Source: Setaria digitata
Lineage: Eukaryota > Nematoda > Chromadorea > Rhabditida > Setariidae
Assembly (NCBI GenBank): GCA_003640385.1
Contig: RCAB01000129.1
Coordinates: forward strand, 79,600 to 143,599
Direction: 5' to 3'
Length of the DNA stretch: 64,000 bases
The notes beneath the pieces are model-generated. The model worked only from the letters and a program-made list of their open reading frames with translations. It was not told the origin of the DNA and made no database searches. Made by a program: the position numbers and the translations under genes. Shown one piece after another: positions 24,610 through 39,600 of the stretch; the stretch's first letter is position 1; each line of letters starts with the position of its first letter.

Positions 24610-27600
24610 CTGAAAATAAAATTTGAAAAATAAAGAAATAAAAAAAAAAGAGACGAGATCAAGTTGGAAGTAACAGTATGATAAAACTATGATTATAGCT
24701 TTATCGGTACGATTAAACTATGATTGCTGCTGTAGTATTTTGATTAAATTTATAAATACTGCTATGGTACTATGAAAAAAGGATGATTGTTGGCGTAATT
24801 AAGTAAAAATATAGTTTTTCAGTTTCATTATTTGATTTTAATGATTCTTTTTTACTAGGGATAAAAACAATGATATCCTTCATCTAGTTGGAATGTTGTG
24901 AGATAATTTGGAATTTCTTCTTATGTAAATAACATTTTGATTTAATTTACTTAATTGCTCTATCTGATTGTCATCGAAATTTATGTTTATACTCGATTAC
25001 AGTGTTAATAATGAGAGAACAGAAATTTTAATTTTATTTTAATAGAATGATTTTTCAAATGTAGCAATACCTCCAAAATTTCCCTAAAAGCTACGTAAAT
25101 TTAAATTGCATATCAATCTATACTAAATAATAATAATAATAGTCTTTGGATTATGAAATCTAAAATCATAAGTCATAATTTTACTTCGTCTTCTTTTGGG
25201 TAATTCCTTAATACAAACAAAAAAAAAAAAAAAAAAATTAATTTGTAAAAGAAAAATCCTGAGGAAAGTTTTGAAAGCAAAATATCAAAAATAAAAAAAA
25301 TTTTTTTTAAATTAATACTTTCCATTAAAATTTTCCGTTAAAATTTCCCTCTATGCTCTTCCAAAGATGGATTACTTAGCAAAAGTGTGATTATATAAGC
25401 AATCAAAGACATTATGCAGAACTATATATACTAGTTGAAATGTCATCCCCTTGGGATATTTTATTTCTAAAGAATTTTTCTAAAAATAAGTCTTTTCATC
25501 TACCGCACTACTGAACAATAAAATGTTAGTTTTATTAAAAAAAAAAAAAAAAAAAGAAAAAAAAGGTGCTCAAAATATAGCAGGAATTGTATAAGAATTA
25601 AGCATTTTTATAAAGGCATCATCGATTATTTATCGAATATTTATTTTTCTTTTTCCAAAAATTTTCTTAATAAATATATTAATTATGGATAAAATGAGAA
25701 TGATAATATTAATATATGGTAAAATTTATTCTTATCAAGTATCATTTTAAAAGAAATAATATCCCAAACTTTTTTTTTTTTTTTTTTTTTGTTCTTGATT
25801 AATTTACTCTCTTCTTTTTTTTTTTTTTTTTTTTTAAGGAAAATTTTCACACATTAGTATATTAATAAGAAAAACTTTTTCACCTCATTTGTATAAACTT
25901 AATAAGCACTAATTTACAAACTGTTTCCTTCTTTTTGGAAAAAGATTTAGAAAAAAAAAAGTTAGACATAACAAGAACTTCACTTTTAATTAATCTACTT
26001 ACATTATGTATTCGAGTAAAGGGATTAATTTATAGATATCTTTTACATACAAATTTAAAATATTTCTAAGTGAATAATAATGGATTACTTTTGGTTTTAA
26101 CAATATGATAGCTTTTTAACTTGAAAATTTGAATTAAAAAAAGAAAAAAGAAATTTTACGTTATAGCAGTGGCAGCTTTACGAATAGATTTAATGAAATG
26201 ATTTTTAATTTCCGCCTGACAGCAACATAACTGATAGACGGGTTCACGTGTTGAACCGATATGTATCAGAATGAAAACGTATTCTGATGACGGCGATGAT
26301 TCGCCATTACTTTCGCTTACTTCAACTTCGATAATTGGCAAAATCCGATAAACTTTGCACTGAAAATTAATAACTGGTGAATAGAATGGAATTGGAATTT
26401 GATAACGGAAATGAAATATGATGGATGGAGAAAAAGAATAAATGAAAAGAAAAAATTGAAGTAAAATGAGTTGTAAACTGTACATGTTTTTTTTTTTTGC
26501 TGAATTTAACGAACAAAAATGATGAATGAAATTGAAATTTGGAAAAAAAGAAAGGCTAAATGAGAAGAAAGAATTGAAGTAGGATGAGTTTTGAGTTTTT
26601 TTTTTTTGTTGAATTTGTCGAATAAAAAGTGATAAATGAAATTGAAATTTGACAAATATAACAAAAGAAATTGAAAAATTTTTTCCTTGGAAGTAAGAAA
26701 AAAAATGGAAAAGAAAGCTAAAAAATTAATTTTTGGCTAAAAGAATTAATCAAAATAAATAGAAAAAAAAAATTTTTTTTTTACATCTGAAGATCAAAAA
26801 CTTTTTAAATTATTCAGTAAACACATACTTATTATTATTCTCATCCACTTCTACATATTAATTTATTTATCATTTTTTGCTTTTCTTCCCTAAAATGTTA
26901 TCCACTTTTCCTCTATTTCTCTTTTTTTTTCTGATCAAAAAAAAAATTTTTAAACCTTATTTTTCGAAAGTGTTGGACAGAAAATTAAAATTAAAGTGGT
27001 AAAAACGAATGCCACAGAAGCAATGGGACGTGAACGATTCTCGGGACAATTTAACCAATTTACATGTGCAAACATTAGCAATTGACTGAAATTCATACGT
27101 GATATCTGAAAAGGAAAAAAAAGATGTTAATAATTTTATAGTATTATTATAATTTTCAATCATTCAAAGAATTTTTTTTTTTTTTTTTTTAGCGTAAAAA
27201 TTGGTAAATATATTATGAAATTTTATGTGACATCCTAAAATTTCATACTCTCTGCATAATACGTCATCTAAACACGCATAAAATGACAATTTTTTTTTTT
27301 TTTTTTTTATTATCTGAGAAGCTACAAAAAATTTAGTTAAGAAAAGGAAAAAATGATTGAAAAAATAAACAAAAATAACATACAGCTCCATTTTTTGCAG
27401 AAATTTCTTCAATTATTTTTCCATATTGTTCTGTTAAACGTTGCATTTCATTTACGTATTCTGCTAAAGCTTGCATTCTTGTTAGAGCTTGCTCACCTTG
27501 TTGTCTTTCTACTGATCCTAAAATAGAGAAATTAAGTGAATTACAATGAAGAAAAAAGATTAAAATTACGTTTACAATTAAAGAGATTTTAATTAATTAA

Positions 27601-30600
27601 ATTATTTACAACTGGTGCTAAATTTAACGGCTAAATTAAGGTTAAATCAATTAATTGCCACATTAAATACGCCAAGTATTACGACCAAACTATTGGAGTA
27701 AAGTAAGAAAACTCGGCACAATAAAAGTATGACAATGACATAATAGTGGCAATGATAATTCATAATAATAATAAGTATCAGTAATAAATGATAATAAAAA
27801 CAGTGATAAGCTGTATATTTCGTTCATGTGTATGTGACAATATGAGATAAAGTAAATTTATATAAACTCAATAATTAAAAGTGAAAACTATGAAGCAATA
27901 ATTAATATTTTTAATGGAATGATGCGGCAAATAAAGCAATAGAACTTGCAAAATTATTAGTTAAAAGTTGAAAACTATAACACAATGACTAAAGTTATTA
28001 GCTGCTAACGAATTCAAAATCGAAATTACTCAAAATGATGAAAACCTTTCAAACAATTATCTCTAATTTGCTGCAGGAAGAGCGGGTACTTAAGGACCCG
28101 TTGAATTGGTTTAATTAGTAACGATTGGGCACTTTCACTTTGCTCACCGCTAATATTCAATTTTTCCAATCTTGCTGTAATATCATTTCGCTCTAAAATA
28201 TTTAAGTCATTAAATTATGATTAAATTTCATTGCCAAAAGCATGATTAATTAAGTTACCGAGAGAAAAAAAATTGCAAAATTTCTGGAACGAATGAGGGA
28301 AAAAAAAAGATGGAATTTCAAATAATTAGTTATATTACTGGAAAATAAACAGAGTAACTGAGGAACTTTTTTTTTCTTGTATATGGATATATTTTTGAAA
28401 ACTCCAGAGATTTTAGTTTCGAAATTAAACAATTTTAATTGGACTCTTAAAATTTATATTTGGTGATATTCCGAAGAATGCAAGCACTGAAACAAACGGA
28501 ATCATTTAACGACTAATTTCTGGGCTGTGCGAAAAGAACGCTTCCGGAAGTCTTCAATTTCCCTGACTTCCGGAGAATTTGTTAAAGTGAGAAAAAAGTT
28601 GGAAATCTCGAGAAGCGCAATTTAATACTTAGAGAAATATTAAATTTTTCTCACCATTTTTGTTTTGTTGAAATCGCAAATATGCAGCCGAGTAATCACT
28701 GTAAATTTTGAATTTGCCACATTTGTTGACAAATAAAGCCGAAATACGAATTAACGAATCCTGGAACGGAAAGTTCATTCAAATTTACATGAAACTTTTC
28801 AATTTGTTAGAAAATTAAAAAAAAAAAAAAAAGATAGCTTTAATTTTTTTAAATATTAATTTTTTAAAATCATTCATTTATTTCTTTCACGATGGAAATG
28901 AAAAAAAAAAGTGATAATTGATGTAATTAAAAAACTCACAAAATTAGAAAAAAAAAAGAAGAAACTAAGGAAATGTATGTTAATAACTGAAAAAAAAAAA
29001 AAAAAAGGATAAAGGGGAATTTTCGAGCTAGCCAAAAAGAAATGCAAATGAATGACATGACTAAAATGAATTAAATTTTAAAAATTTTAAAATGGCCGAA
29101 ATTCAATATTTTACCCGTAATTGTTGCTGTGAAACGGCAAATGAATGAGCAACATCTCCAGCTGCATCAAGAAGCGATAGTAGGAATGAAGTCTGAATTC
29201 GTAGCAGACGATCAGCTGTTTCCAGTAGAGGTAAATTTGTTGGTTTCAAATATTGATTCACAAGCTATGAATTGAAATTTATAATTCATTTAAACTTATT
29301 TCATTAAATCATTCAATTTTATATTTTTAAGGCATTTAAATGTATTTCGCTATTTTAGCTAAAATACTTTTTTCCTTAATTTATCACCTTATGATAAGAC
29401 AAAAAAAAAACGATTAATTAATTAATTATCTGTCTGCTCAATTTACACTTTTTCTTTCTTCATTCCTCATTCATTTCCCCAAGCCGTGTTTACATATGTG
29501 AGAGAAATTTCTTTCAGATGAAAATTTAAACATACAGCAAAATTTACTTCTTTATTTGCTCAATGAATTAACTTCCTTCTCTTCTAATGATATGGAATTT
29601 TCCTTTTCTTTTTGAGAGAGAGAGAGAGAGAGAAAAAAAAGGAAAGAGCATTTAATGAAAATTCAAAAATTAAGAAAAAAAAAACCTTTTGAACATCACG
29701 GACGAAGTTCTCTTCCGTCGAAACAAGCTCATTTATTGTTTTCAGAAGTTGTTCATTAGTTCCATCACTAAGATGATAATCTGATAAAGAAATGATACCA
29801 TTTGTTGTCACATTTCGGTGATAATCCTCACGTTTTGATGATGATTTTTCGTACGCTGAATGAGACATTTGCCGAACTGAATGGCCATTTAGAGAAGTTG
29901 ATTGATAATTACTTCGATGAATACTTCGGGTAGGTGATGAACGAGCCGATCCATTTTGACGTTCCTTAATTAAGAAAGAGAAAGAGAAAATGTGTATAAT
30001 GTAAAGAAATTAATTAATGCATTAAAATAATGAAATTAATTACTCTTTTCGCCACGTACGGAATTTTTTCTTTTACCAAATAAATAAACAATATTTATCT
30101 ATCTGATTTTAGGTATATGTATATCAAGAAAAGAAAGAATTAAATTACTTACCCGCCGAGTAACCTTTGTACAAGATGTAACATCTGATATTCGATCCAT
30201 ACTATGTGAACGATTTTTTGTGGATTTTTGGACTTTTGCTGATACTGATAAGGAACCGAAAGTTGTTTTATTATCAGGAATGATTGCGGTTGATATTGAA
30301 TGTGGTCTTGGCTTAATGTACTGCGGAATGATAGCGTCACGTCGACGTAACACAAGGATGGTACCGCGACGCAGTAAAACTTGTACCTCTTCCGCACTTT
30401 TCAGTGAACTGACCAGTTTGTTATCAACACTTATCACCAAATCACCAACTTCAACACAAGCTCCTTTATCTTTAATTGCACGAACTTCAGCCTAAATATT
30501 AAATTACTTCATCAATTTTAATGGGGAACAAATATAGCAATTATTTGGGTTAAAATAAAATTCGTTTTTGGAAAAAAAAAAAAAAAAAAAACAAAAAACA

Positions 30601-33600
30601 AAGAAAGTATCTGTCTGTCTGTTAAAAAAAAAATGCTAATTAAGTGAAATAAAAAATTAAATAATGACTTTTATATTTTTCAACGAAAATTTCACTAGAT
30701 TCAGCTAAAGGCTGCAAGCAAATAATCCAGTTCTTAATTGCTTGCATTCATTAGCAATCTAATGTGCTAATTAATTGACTGAACTGATTAATGCTTTACA
30801 TTTCCACATACACTTGCAGTTCCTTTCACTTTTTCCATTTTTCATTCAAAAGGAAAAATGCTACTTGAAAAATTTTTTATTATTCACATTCGAAAATTTT
30901 CAATTTTTTTTTTCCTCGCCTTTTCTTTAATGAACGAGTAGGAAAGGTAGCAGAAAAATTTGATATACTAACATGCTATAAAGAAAGAAATAATTTTTAC
31001 TGTATTAAATTGAGGAAATAAAAATGAAATCAAAATTGCATAAGTTTAGCAACACGATATGTATTTAATTAAATTCATTTCGAATTATCTAAAAAAAGGA
31101 AATGCCAAAAACGGCGATTGATTTTTTTTAAATAAAATAAAATTACTACCGGTTAACTACTGCAATATTAACGACAAAATTGGTCGTTTAAAATATGAAA
31201 AGCTAAAAAAAAAAAAAAAAAAAAAAGATGAGGAAAGAATGCTGATAGAACAGACTTGTTTAGTATTTATTTTGGTTTTTTTTTTCTTTTTTGAGCAAAA
31301 ATTAAATTCTTGATGAAAAAGAAAATTATTTTTTTTTTATGGCAATGAATAAATTTGTTTTATAGCTAAATATAAGTTATAATAAATTACATGTTGTGTT
31401 AAGATTTTTAACTATGCATGCTAAAATATAAAATATTGTTTAAAAATTTGATTTTGGTTTAAATATTGTTTACTGAAATATCAATTTTCAGTTTAAAATT
31501 CAATTTCACGCAGCTATTATGCGTTTTAAATTACTTGATTAGTTTAAAAAAGAAAAAAAGTAAGCACATTTATTAAAATAGATATTAACGGTTCTTAAAC
31601 ATAGATTTTTGCGTAAAGAAAAAATTCGATATCATCATTGAGAGTATAGCTAAATTGTGACATATCAAATTCTATTTTTCATGGAAATAAGTTCCGATCG
31701 ATTTTGAATTATTCCTGAATGAATTCCAATGTGAAATCAGTAAACATTTAAATATTAGCTCATTTTTGTTGACAAATTAGGCCTCTCTCGTGCTATCATT
31801 TTAGGAAGTCAATTCATTCGCTTGCAAATTAGATTGATCTTTTTTAATTAATTTCCCGTTCCTTATCGTTTATTAAAAAAAATGCAAAATATATAGATAA
31901 GAGTTAAAGTTTATCCAATCAAATACTAATTATTCTTATTAATAATCATTAAATATCATATAGAATTCATTATTTTTGGTTGAAAACTTTCAATAATTTT
32001 AACAAACTCAAATAAAAGGCAATAATAAAAAGCAGTTTAAANTAAATATCATATACAATTCATTATTTTTGGTTGAAAATTTTCAATAATTTTAACAAAC
32101 TCAAATAAAAGGCAATAATAAAAAGCAGTTTAAACGAATCTCGAGAAGACTATTTAAGTAAGCATTGTGACACAATCATTTACACTAAAATGTCTCCTTT
32201 CAATTTCGGGAATTGTAATGAGGAATTCTCTTCCTTTTTTTTCTTTTTTTTTTTTGCGAATACTGAAAAAGGGAGAAAGGGAGAAAGAAGAAAGAGGGAG
32301 AGAGGAAAACAATGGAAATTTTTTTTAACTAGAATAAAAAAAAAGAAAGATAAAAACTTCTTCTAAAAAAACTTGCAAATCTTTCAGTTAATTATGCTAA
32401 TTAATTTTTTGCAAAAATTTATATCCTATTATAAAAATTTTTTCCAAATTTCAAGATTAAATAAAAGAAATTTAATTGTCATTAAAAAAAAAAACAGAAT
32501 AAATCATGAAGAAAAATGAGCTACGAAATAATATCAAATACTATTATAATAACAACAGCAACATTCAATGTCCTTCAATATTAATTTATAATTTTTTCGT
32601 TAATTCTTCTTAATATTTCATTTTTTTTAAATTTTTTTTGACAATTTCTTTAAAAAAAAGTCAAAAAAAAGTGCAAAATTGAATTTAATCAAAAATGAAA
32701 CGAAAATCTGGATAAAAATTCAAACAAAATTTCACAGTTTTATTAAATAAATTCTCTTCTTTCTTTTGCTCCTCCTTTTTCCTTTTTTTTCATTTTTTTT
32801 CTTTTTTTTTTTTTTTTTAACAATTTATTATAATCTCAGCATGCTATAATTTTAAAAAGAGGAAAAAAAGAGCTTATCCTTATTCTCTAACATTCAACGA
32901 TTCAAAAGTTATAAATAAAAAATGACATCTCTTATCTTTGCACACTACTGACTGATCAGAAAAAAAGAAATAAATGAGAAAAGAAAAAAAAGAGAAAAAG
33001 CAAATGAAAAAACTTATAATTAAACAAAAAAATAAATAATAATTTTACTCGAATTCCATTATCACTGCATAGTTTAGCAGATATTGTTAATCCAAGATTA
33101 CGATCAGTTTTTTGTAGCTGATAATCACGCTCTCGTAAACGGACTCGATTACAATCATCTTTTACGATATAATATTTTTCCGGGTCAAGTTTTAGTTCTT
33201 CACAAACCTAAATAAAAAAAAAAGATAATTTTTAATTAGTGGAAAAAAATTAAATTAAATATACTGTGATTTAATTGGCACATTTTTTCTTTTCTTTTTT
33301 TCAACCAATTTTTCTTAAGTATTACGTTAAATGAAAGTCAAATGAAATATTGAAATTTACCTATTAATTTTTCTTGTTTTCTTTTTCCTTTCTTCATATT
33401 TATTGCAAAAAGTAAATAAATAAATAAATAAATAAACAAACATACTTTACATAAAATTTCACTAATATTATCAGTAGTTGTTTGCTGAAGATATATTACA
33501 GAACCGCAAGGAAGTAGTACACTTACGGTGGCACTATTACAACCACTGAAAAGTCCATGAAGTCGTGAAACATTCAATTTCACTTCTTCTTCATGATTTA

Positions 33601-36600
33601 ACAATTTTTTACAGCTGAAAATGTCATCTAGAAATTAGTTTAAAATAAAAAAAATTTTACTAATTCTTGGCAAAAAAAACATTTAAAAATAGCTTATTCT
33701 CTCTGATTAAGATGCTAATCACTATCATCAGTTCACTTATCAGATCTTCCTCAATAATCTTTTCGACTTAGTAATCCTTTTCCCAGTGATAATTTCTTGT
33801 TGAAAATGAAAAAAAAAAAAAACGCTTTAATTGGTTAAATTTTAAAAATTCCTAAATTTAAATGAATATTTATGGTTTAAGAAAGTTTTACAGTTGTTCT
33901 ATTAAATGATTATTCGTTGCCGATTGAGCGAAGAAAGAGTTTTTAGTAAAACTTTTTTTTTTTTCAAATAAAAAAATTTGATTTGTATTTGTAAATTTTT
34001 TTTTTTATTTTTGTAAACTACCGTAAATAAAATTATTTTGTAAGCTCAAGTTATTTGTAAACATAATATTTGTAAATTTTATCTAAAAAGATGAATAAAA
34101 AAAAAAACTAGGCTTATGTGAAATATAAATCAACTAAAAGCTAACATTTGAAATTGTGATTTACACAAAAAATGTAAATGAAGAGAGCATACGGCAGCGC
34201 CACCAAATGAACTTAAATGACGTAACGTACGCAAAGATATCTTACTTAATAACTCCTGAAACAAGAAGTAATATTCTTCTTGGTAATAGGCGTACACATA
34301 TTTTACCCCACAGTACTCGAAAATTCAAATAATTTTTTTTTTTTTTTTTTTGGCAAAAAATAACCAATTTTAATTTTAATAAAACATGTCAATATTGATA
34401 AACAACGAGCTAGTCTAATTATATAGATAGCAAGGTTAGTAAAAGTTATGGTAAACTAGAAACTAGTAAAAATGAACAATTCACTTTAAAAGGAAGAAAT
34501 CAATAAATATGGCACATAAATCATATCATATCACTGATAAGCTATCGAACAATTCAATAAAATAGATTCACAAGTAATAAAAAGCCAAATAAGAAATTTA
34601 TACTTAACATAAAAAGCCACAATATTTACCGATGGTGTTGGGAAATTGACATCGCAAATGGCAGCCAAACGATATTTTAATATGAACAATCTTAGTTGGC
34701 ACATTTCTAATTGATCATCTAAATCATTGGCCAAATGACAATCCGATTGTAAAGGGCTCAATTTGTGCATTAGCTGAAATAATAGAATTGGAAAATGAAT
34801 TAAGGGGGGGGGGGGAAAAAAAAAAAAACGAAACGTAAATATAAAGTTAAAATTATGATTAAAATTATAAATTACACATGACAAATTTTGAGAACAAAAA
34901 GAGTTTAATTTAATTAAATTTAGTAAAAAAATTTTTTTCTTTCAAACTGTTATATTAACTTTATTTGTCATCAAAAAAAAAAAGAAAAAATTTAAATTTG
35001 AAAGTCAAATTTTTTATTCTTTTGTAAACTTTACTGAAAAAAATATGATAAAAATATCAAAAAAAAAAACAAAAAAAAAAGAAGAAATAGAATGTAAACA
35101 ATTCTTATTTATTTTCTATTTTTTTTTTTTTATTTTATTTCTTTCTGTGATGAAAATAAAAGAAGGCAATCTGTCATATTTTCTCCGAATTGAAGTAGTT
35201 TTTCCGGGATTAATGATTAATGTTTGGATCGTACCCTTGAGGCTTTATTTTCTATCAGTTTTCCAACTACTAACACATGACATTCTTGTTGTTGTTGTTT
35301 CTTTTTTTTTTTTTTTTTTGAATGAAAAATTCAAAAAGACAACAAGTAAACAACTAGGGATTGTGAAAAATAGAAGTAAATTAACAGTAAATAAATGAAA
35401 TAAAAATAAATGAAAAGAAATTAGCAAATGAATAAAGTAGAAGAGAAAGACAAATAAAAATAATTTGGTAACAGTAGTGATTTGTATTTTGTTGTAAAAG
35501 TAAAATAAAGTAAATTAAGTAACTTTTCACGTAAATAAAGTAAGTTAAATTGAGGAATTAAAATAAAACGCGTAAATAATTCCTGAAAAAGCTAAACAAA
35601 CTAAGTTGTACTGGTGACATAAGGTAAGGTAAGATATTTTAGAACAAGTAAAAGGAAGTAAAATCTGATTTAAAAGCAGTTTTAAAAAAAGTCATTTTAG
35701 TTTTTCCTTGAGTAAAGTAATACAAAAGCAAAAGCAATATGGGATTATTTTACTTACTTTATCCTACTTTTTTATAATTATTTAGTGAAATAAAAAAAAT
35801 CCAATTGTGAAATTGTAAAGATAATGACTGAATGTAAATTTTACATTAGCATAAATGCTAATAGGTTAAAAAAAAAACTAATAAGTAATATTTTACTCAT
35901 GCTAATATGATTTTGTGCAATCGATGAATTTCGAGTAAAACAATAAGTAAGATAGATACGCTAAATTAAACATTTCAGAAAGTACAAGATTTCTTTTTTT
36001 TTTTTTTTTTTTTCCTTTTGCGGCATTAAAATAAAAATAAAGTATTATTAAAAGTAATTTGAGCATGTGGAAAATTAAAAAATTTTTGGATTTTTTTTTT
36101 CTTTTTTTAACTGAAATCTGATAAAATAAAATAAAAATTACTTTTTTTTTGACTTTTTACAAAGCAAACATAATGAAATTTATTATTAAAATGAAAAAAA
36201 AAAAGCTTTCATTTTCAGACTTAAAAAAAAAAAAGAAAAATCTATAAGGTTATTTTTTTTTTNAAAATATTTCATTATAAATTGGAAAAATTATTGATTG
36301 CCCTTGTTTACTTTCAACGAAGGATGCGAATTTCTGAATTTAAGCTTAAGCGATCATAAGGCTTAAAATTCTGGCCTTATCAAAGTTTTAAATGAGACAT
36401 TCGTACTAACCACAGAATAATGCATATTTATACCTAAGGGAACAATCACAATTGCTGTTGTAAATATTTCATCAATTTTAGCATTATCGCATTTTAGATA
36501 TAGTGTTAGATTGTTTAAAAATTTGTAAAACCATATTTTATAATAAGTATATTAAGCATAGTTTGGTGATCATAATCATATCTAACAATAATAGTTACAA

Positions 36601-39600
36601 ATTATCAATGTAGTGATAATTTATAATCGTAATCAAGTCTGATAAGACAACTTATTGCTTATAATTGTGTTATAATATGATCGATCACTAATAATAATGT
36701 TAAATGTTGCATATCATGATAAAATCAGTGTTGATGGACATAAAATACAGCTTCTATTAAATGATATAATGTCCAATTCCTGAGTTCAGTAAGGTTACAA
36801 AAATTGCAAACTGTGATAAGTAGTCTTGCATAAATGTTCAAAATCATGATAACGCTTCGACAAAAATTAAAAAGTTGTAAATTCTTACAATGATTAATTT
36901 TGAAAGAACATCGTAAACCGTGATAAATTAACTTATCCCGGGAAAGCATCATAAACTACGATAGTGATTTATGCTGGTGATTATAAATTTGTGATAATCA
37001 TTAATCATAATAGATGTAAATACAGTTAAAGGGAAGCAGTAAAAAGGAGAGAGAGAGAGAGAGGGAAAGAATGAAAGTACAAACCGAACTGATTCTTTCG
37101 TTTGTTTTCAAAATCTGTTTCTGTAAAAAATGTATGGCACCGGAAATATTTGTGGTAGCTGCCTGAAGGAATGATGAAATTGTTAATAATTTAATTAGGA
37201 GAAAGCGTAAAGCTCGTGAACTGGAACATTCGATTGCAAAGGCACCGATCGGTTCTGATATATATAAGCGCTCCTTTATTTCGCCAACAACCATTACACT
37301 TTCCAACTGAAAATTATATCACATCATATCATATCATATCATACCATATCGAGAGTTACAAAAGAGAAAAAAAAAAATTTGGTTGAAATACTGAATTGTA
37401 TTAATTGATTAAATGCGGTTTGAATGTTAATTAACGAAGCTCAAATGAAATCTTTCGTTTGCTTAATTAAATTAATTACAATTCGAAACGTTCATATCGT
37501 ACTAAATATATGAAAGAATTGCTAAAAAAGAAAAAAAGAATTTGTTTGATAAATTTTGCAACCACGCACAAATATTTAACATTATTTTTTTCCAAATGAT
37601 CACAAATATTTAATTTAATTTACATGCTCCAATAAGAAGAATATTTTTATTTCCAGAAAATTTGATAAATGATGAAAGGAAAAAAATAACCCGAAGTTTT
37701 CAAAAATATTTTAAATTTATCCTGTGCAAGAATTTAATTTTTGATTTCCATCAAAAATGACCAAAATTATCTTTTACTGTGATGGCCATTTGTTTAGTAA
37801 ATTATTAGGAGAATTTAAAAAGGCAGCAGGAAACAACAAAGAATTTAAACACTCCTATTTCTTGTAATGTTAATTTTTTTCTTCTCCATATATTTTATAT
37901 TTTTTTGAAAATTTCGAAAATTTAAATTGAAACTTCAAAGAAGTAAGGGAGTTGGTTTGTTAAAAGATAAAAAATAGGACAAAAATCATTAAATAATTGA
38001 ACAAAATTGACAGTATTTTTCCAAAAAAAAAATCCACAAATAACTTCGGGAAGAAATTTTATAGCTCATCTAGAGAAATTTGATAATTCCCTCAAGCATT
38101 ATCCCAAATAAAAAAATGAATTTTGTTCTTTGCTCCGAAACTAAAATTTCAAAACTTGTCCATAACTTCCTTTTTCGCAATTTCACTTTTTTCCATTTTC
38201 CACCATTTGCTAGATAATTTATGTCTGATGTCCATTTCACTAATTACATTTATTAACTTGCCGACCGCTGGTCATCCCACTTGATAATTTTTTGTTCGTT
38301 ATTTGTAATTTTCATGCTTTCAACTCCGTTCCTTCGGTTTCTCAATACTTCTGCTAATTAGATAAAAATTTAGTCAACAATATCTTCTTTTTATGCGATG
38401 ATAAATAAATTTTATGATAGTAATTAACGATAATATATAAATTGGAACGATAATGATGAGGAAGAGATATTAATTAGATTGTAATTAATGATAATAATGA
38501 TGACCAAGTATAACCTACATAAAAGCTTGCACTCAGCACTCATTTCCACCTAGAATCTTTGGTTTAATGAATTATTAATTACACTTCCCTGAGGTCGTAC
38601 AAAATTTAAAGCTTTTAAAATATTTTGGCGGTAATGACAATGACGATGATGAATAAAAGTGATACTGATTGTATAAAGATGACATTCATGATAAGATGTT
38701 AAAATTAGTGGCGTTGATCGTACAGATATGATAATGATAATGTTGATAATTGTAATAACGATGACAAAGATGATGATTATGACGATAATGAGGATAATTA
38801 TGATTAACGATGATATTAATGATGATTATAGTGAAATCGATGGGCCAAAAATATGAACGATAATGATCATGGTGATTGATACTAATAAAGAGTGATAATC
38901 AAATTGATAATGGCGTGAGCTATGATAATGATAGTGATATTTCACAGAATCATGGTTAAATTTGAGGAGAATGAATAAATTAATTAGATTATGAGTCAAA
39001 ATTCTAGATTAACTTTCGCTTGAACTCCACTCATTAGTCTTCCTTTATCCATCATGGGTGTTTAATTAGTGAAAGGCTATATTACATTAGTCTACTTTTC
39101 AAATGCTGGAATAAAAATTGTTAATTAGAAATAAAGCATAGAATATTGTTGCAATATTTATGCGAATAATAATAAATTAATATAAAATGGAAAGGAAATT
39201 TATGATGACAATGGCAGAGGATTTGCCGCAAAATTTCCTTATTTGCTTTCATTTAATTAATACTCTTAAATTAGTGAAATTGCAAATTTTCCAGTGAAGT
39301 GAAAAACATTTCAACGAAAAATTAGTCTTGAACTTTAAAATAATCAAAAAAAAAAAATCAAATCCCTACTAAAAAAAATTTTTTGAAAAAAAAAAAACAA
39401 TCTATCGTTTTAAAAAGAAAAACTTCTTTTCTTCTTTTCTNTCAAATCCCTACTAAAAAAAATTTTTTGAAAAAAAAAAACAATCTATCGTTTTAAAAAG
39501 AAAAACTTCTTTTCTTCTTTTCTTTTCATGTATTTTTTTTTAACGAAAGTAGCAAGGAATATTTATTTACAGCAGTATGAAATGTTTGAAAGAGAAAAGT

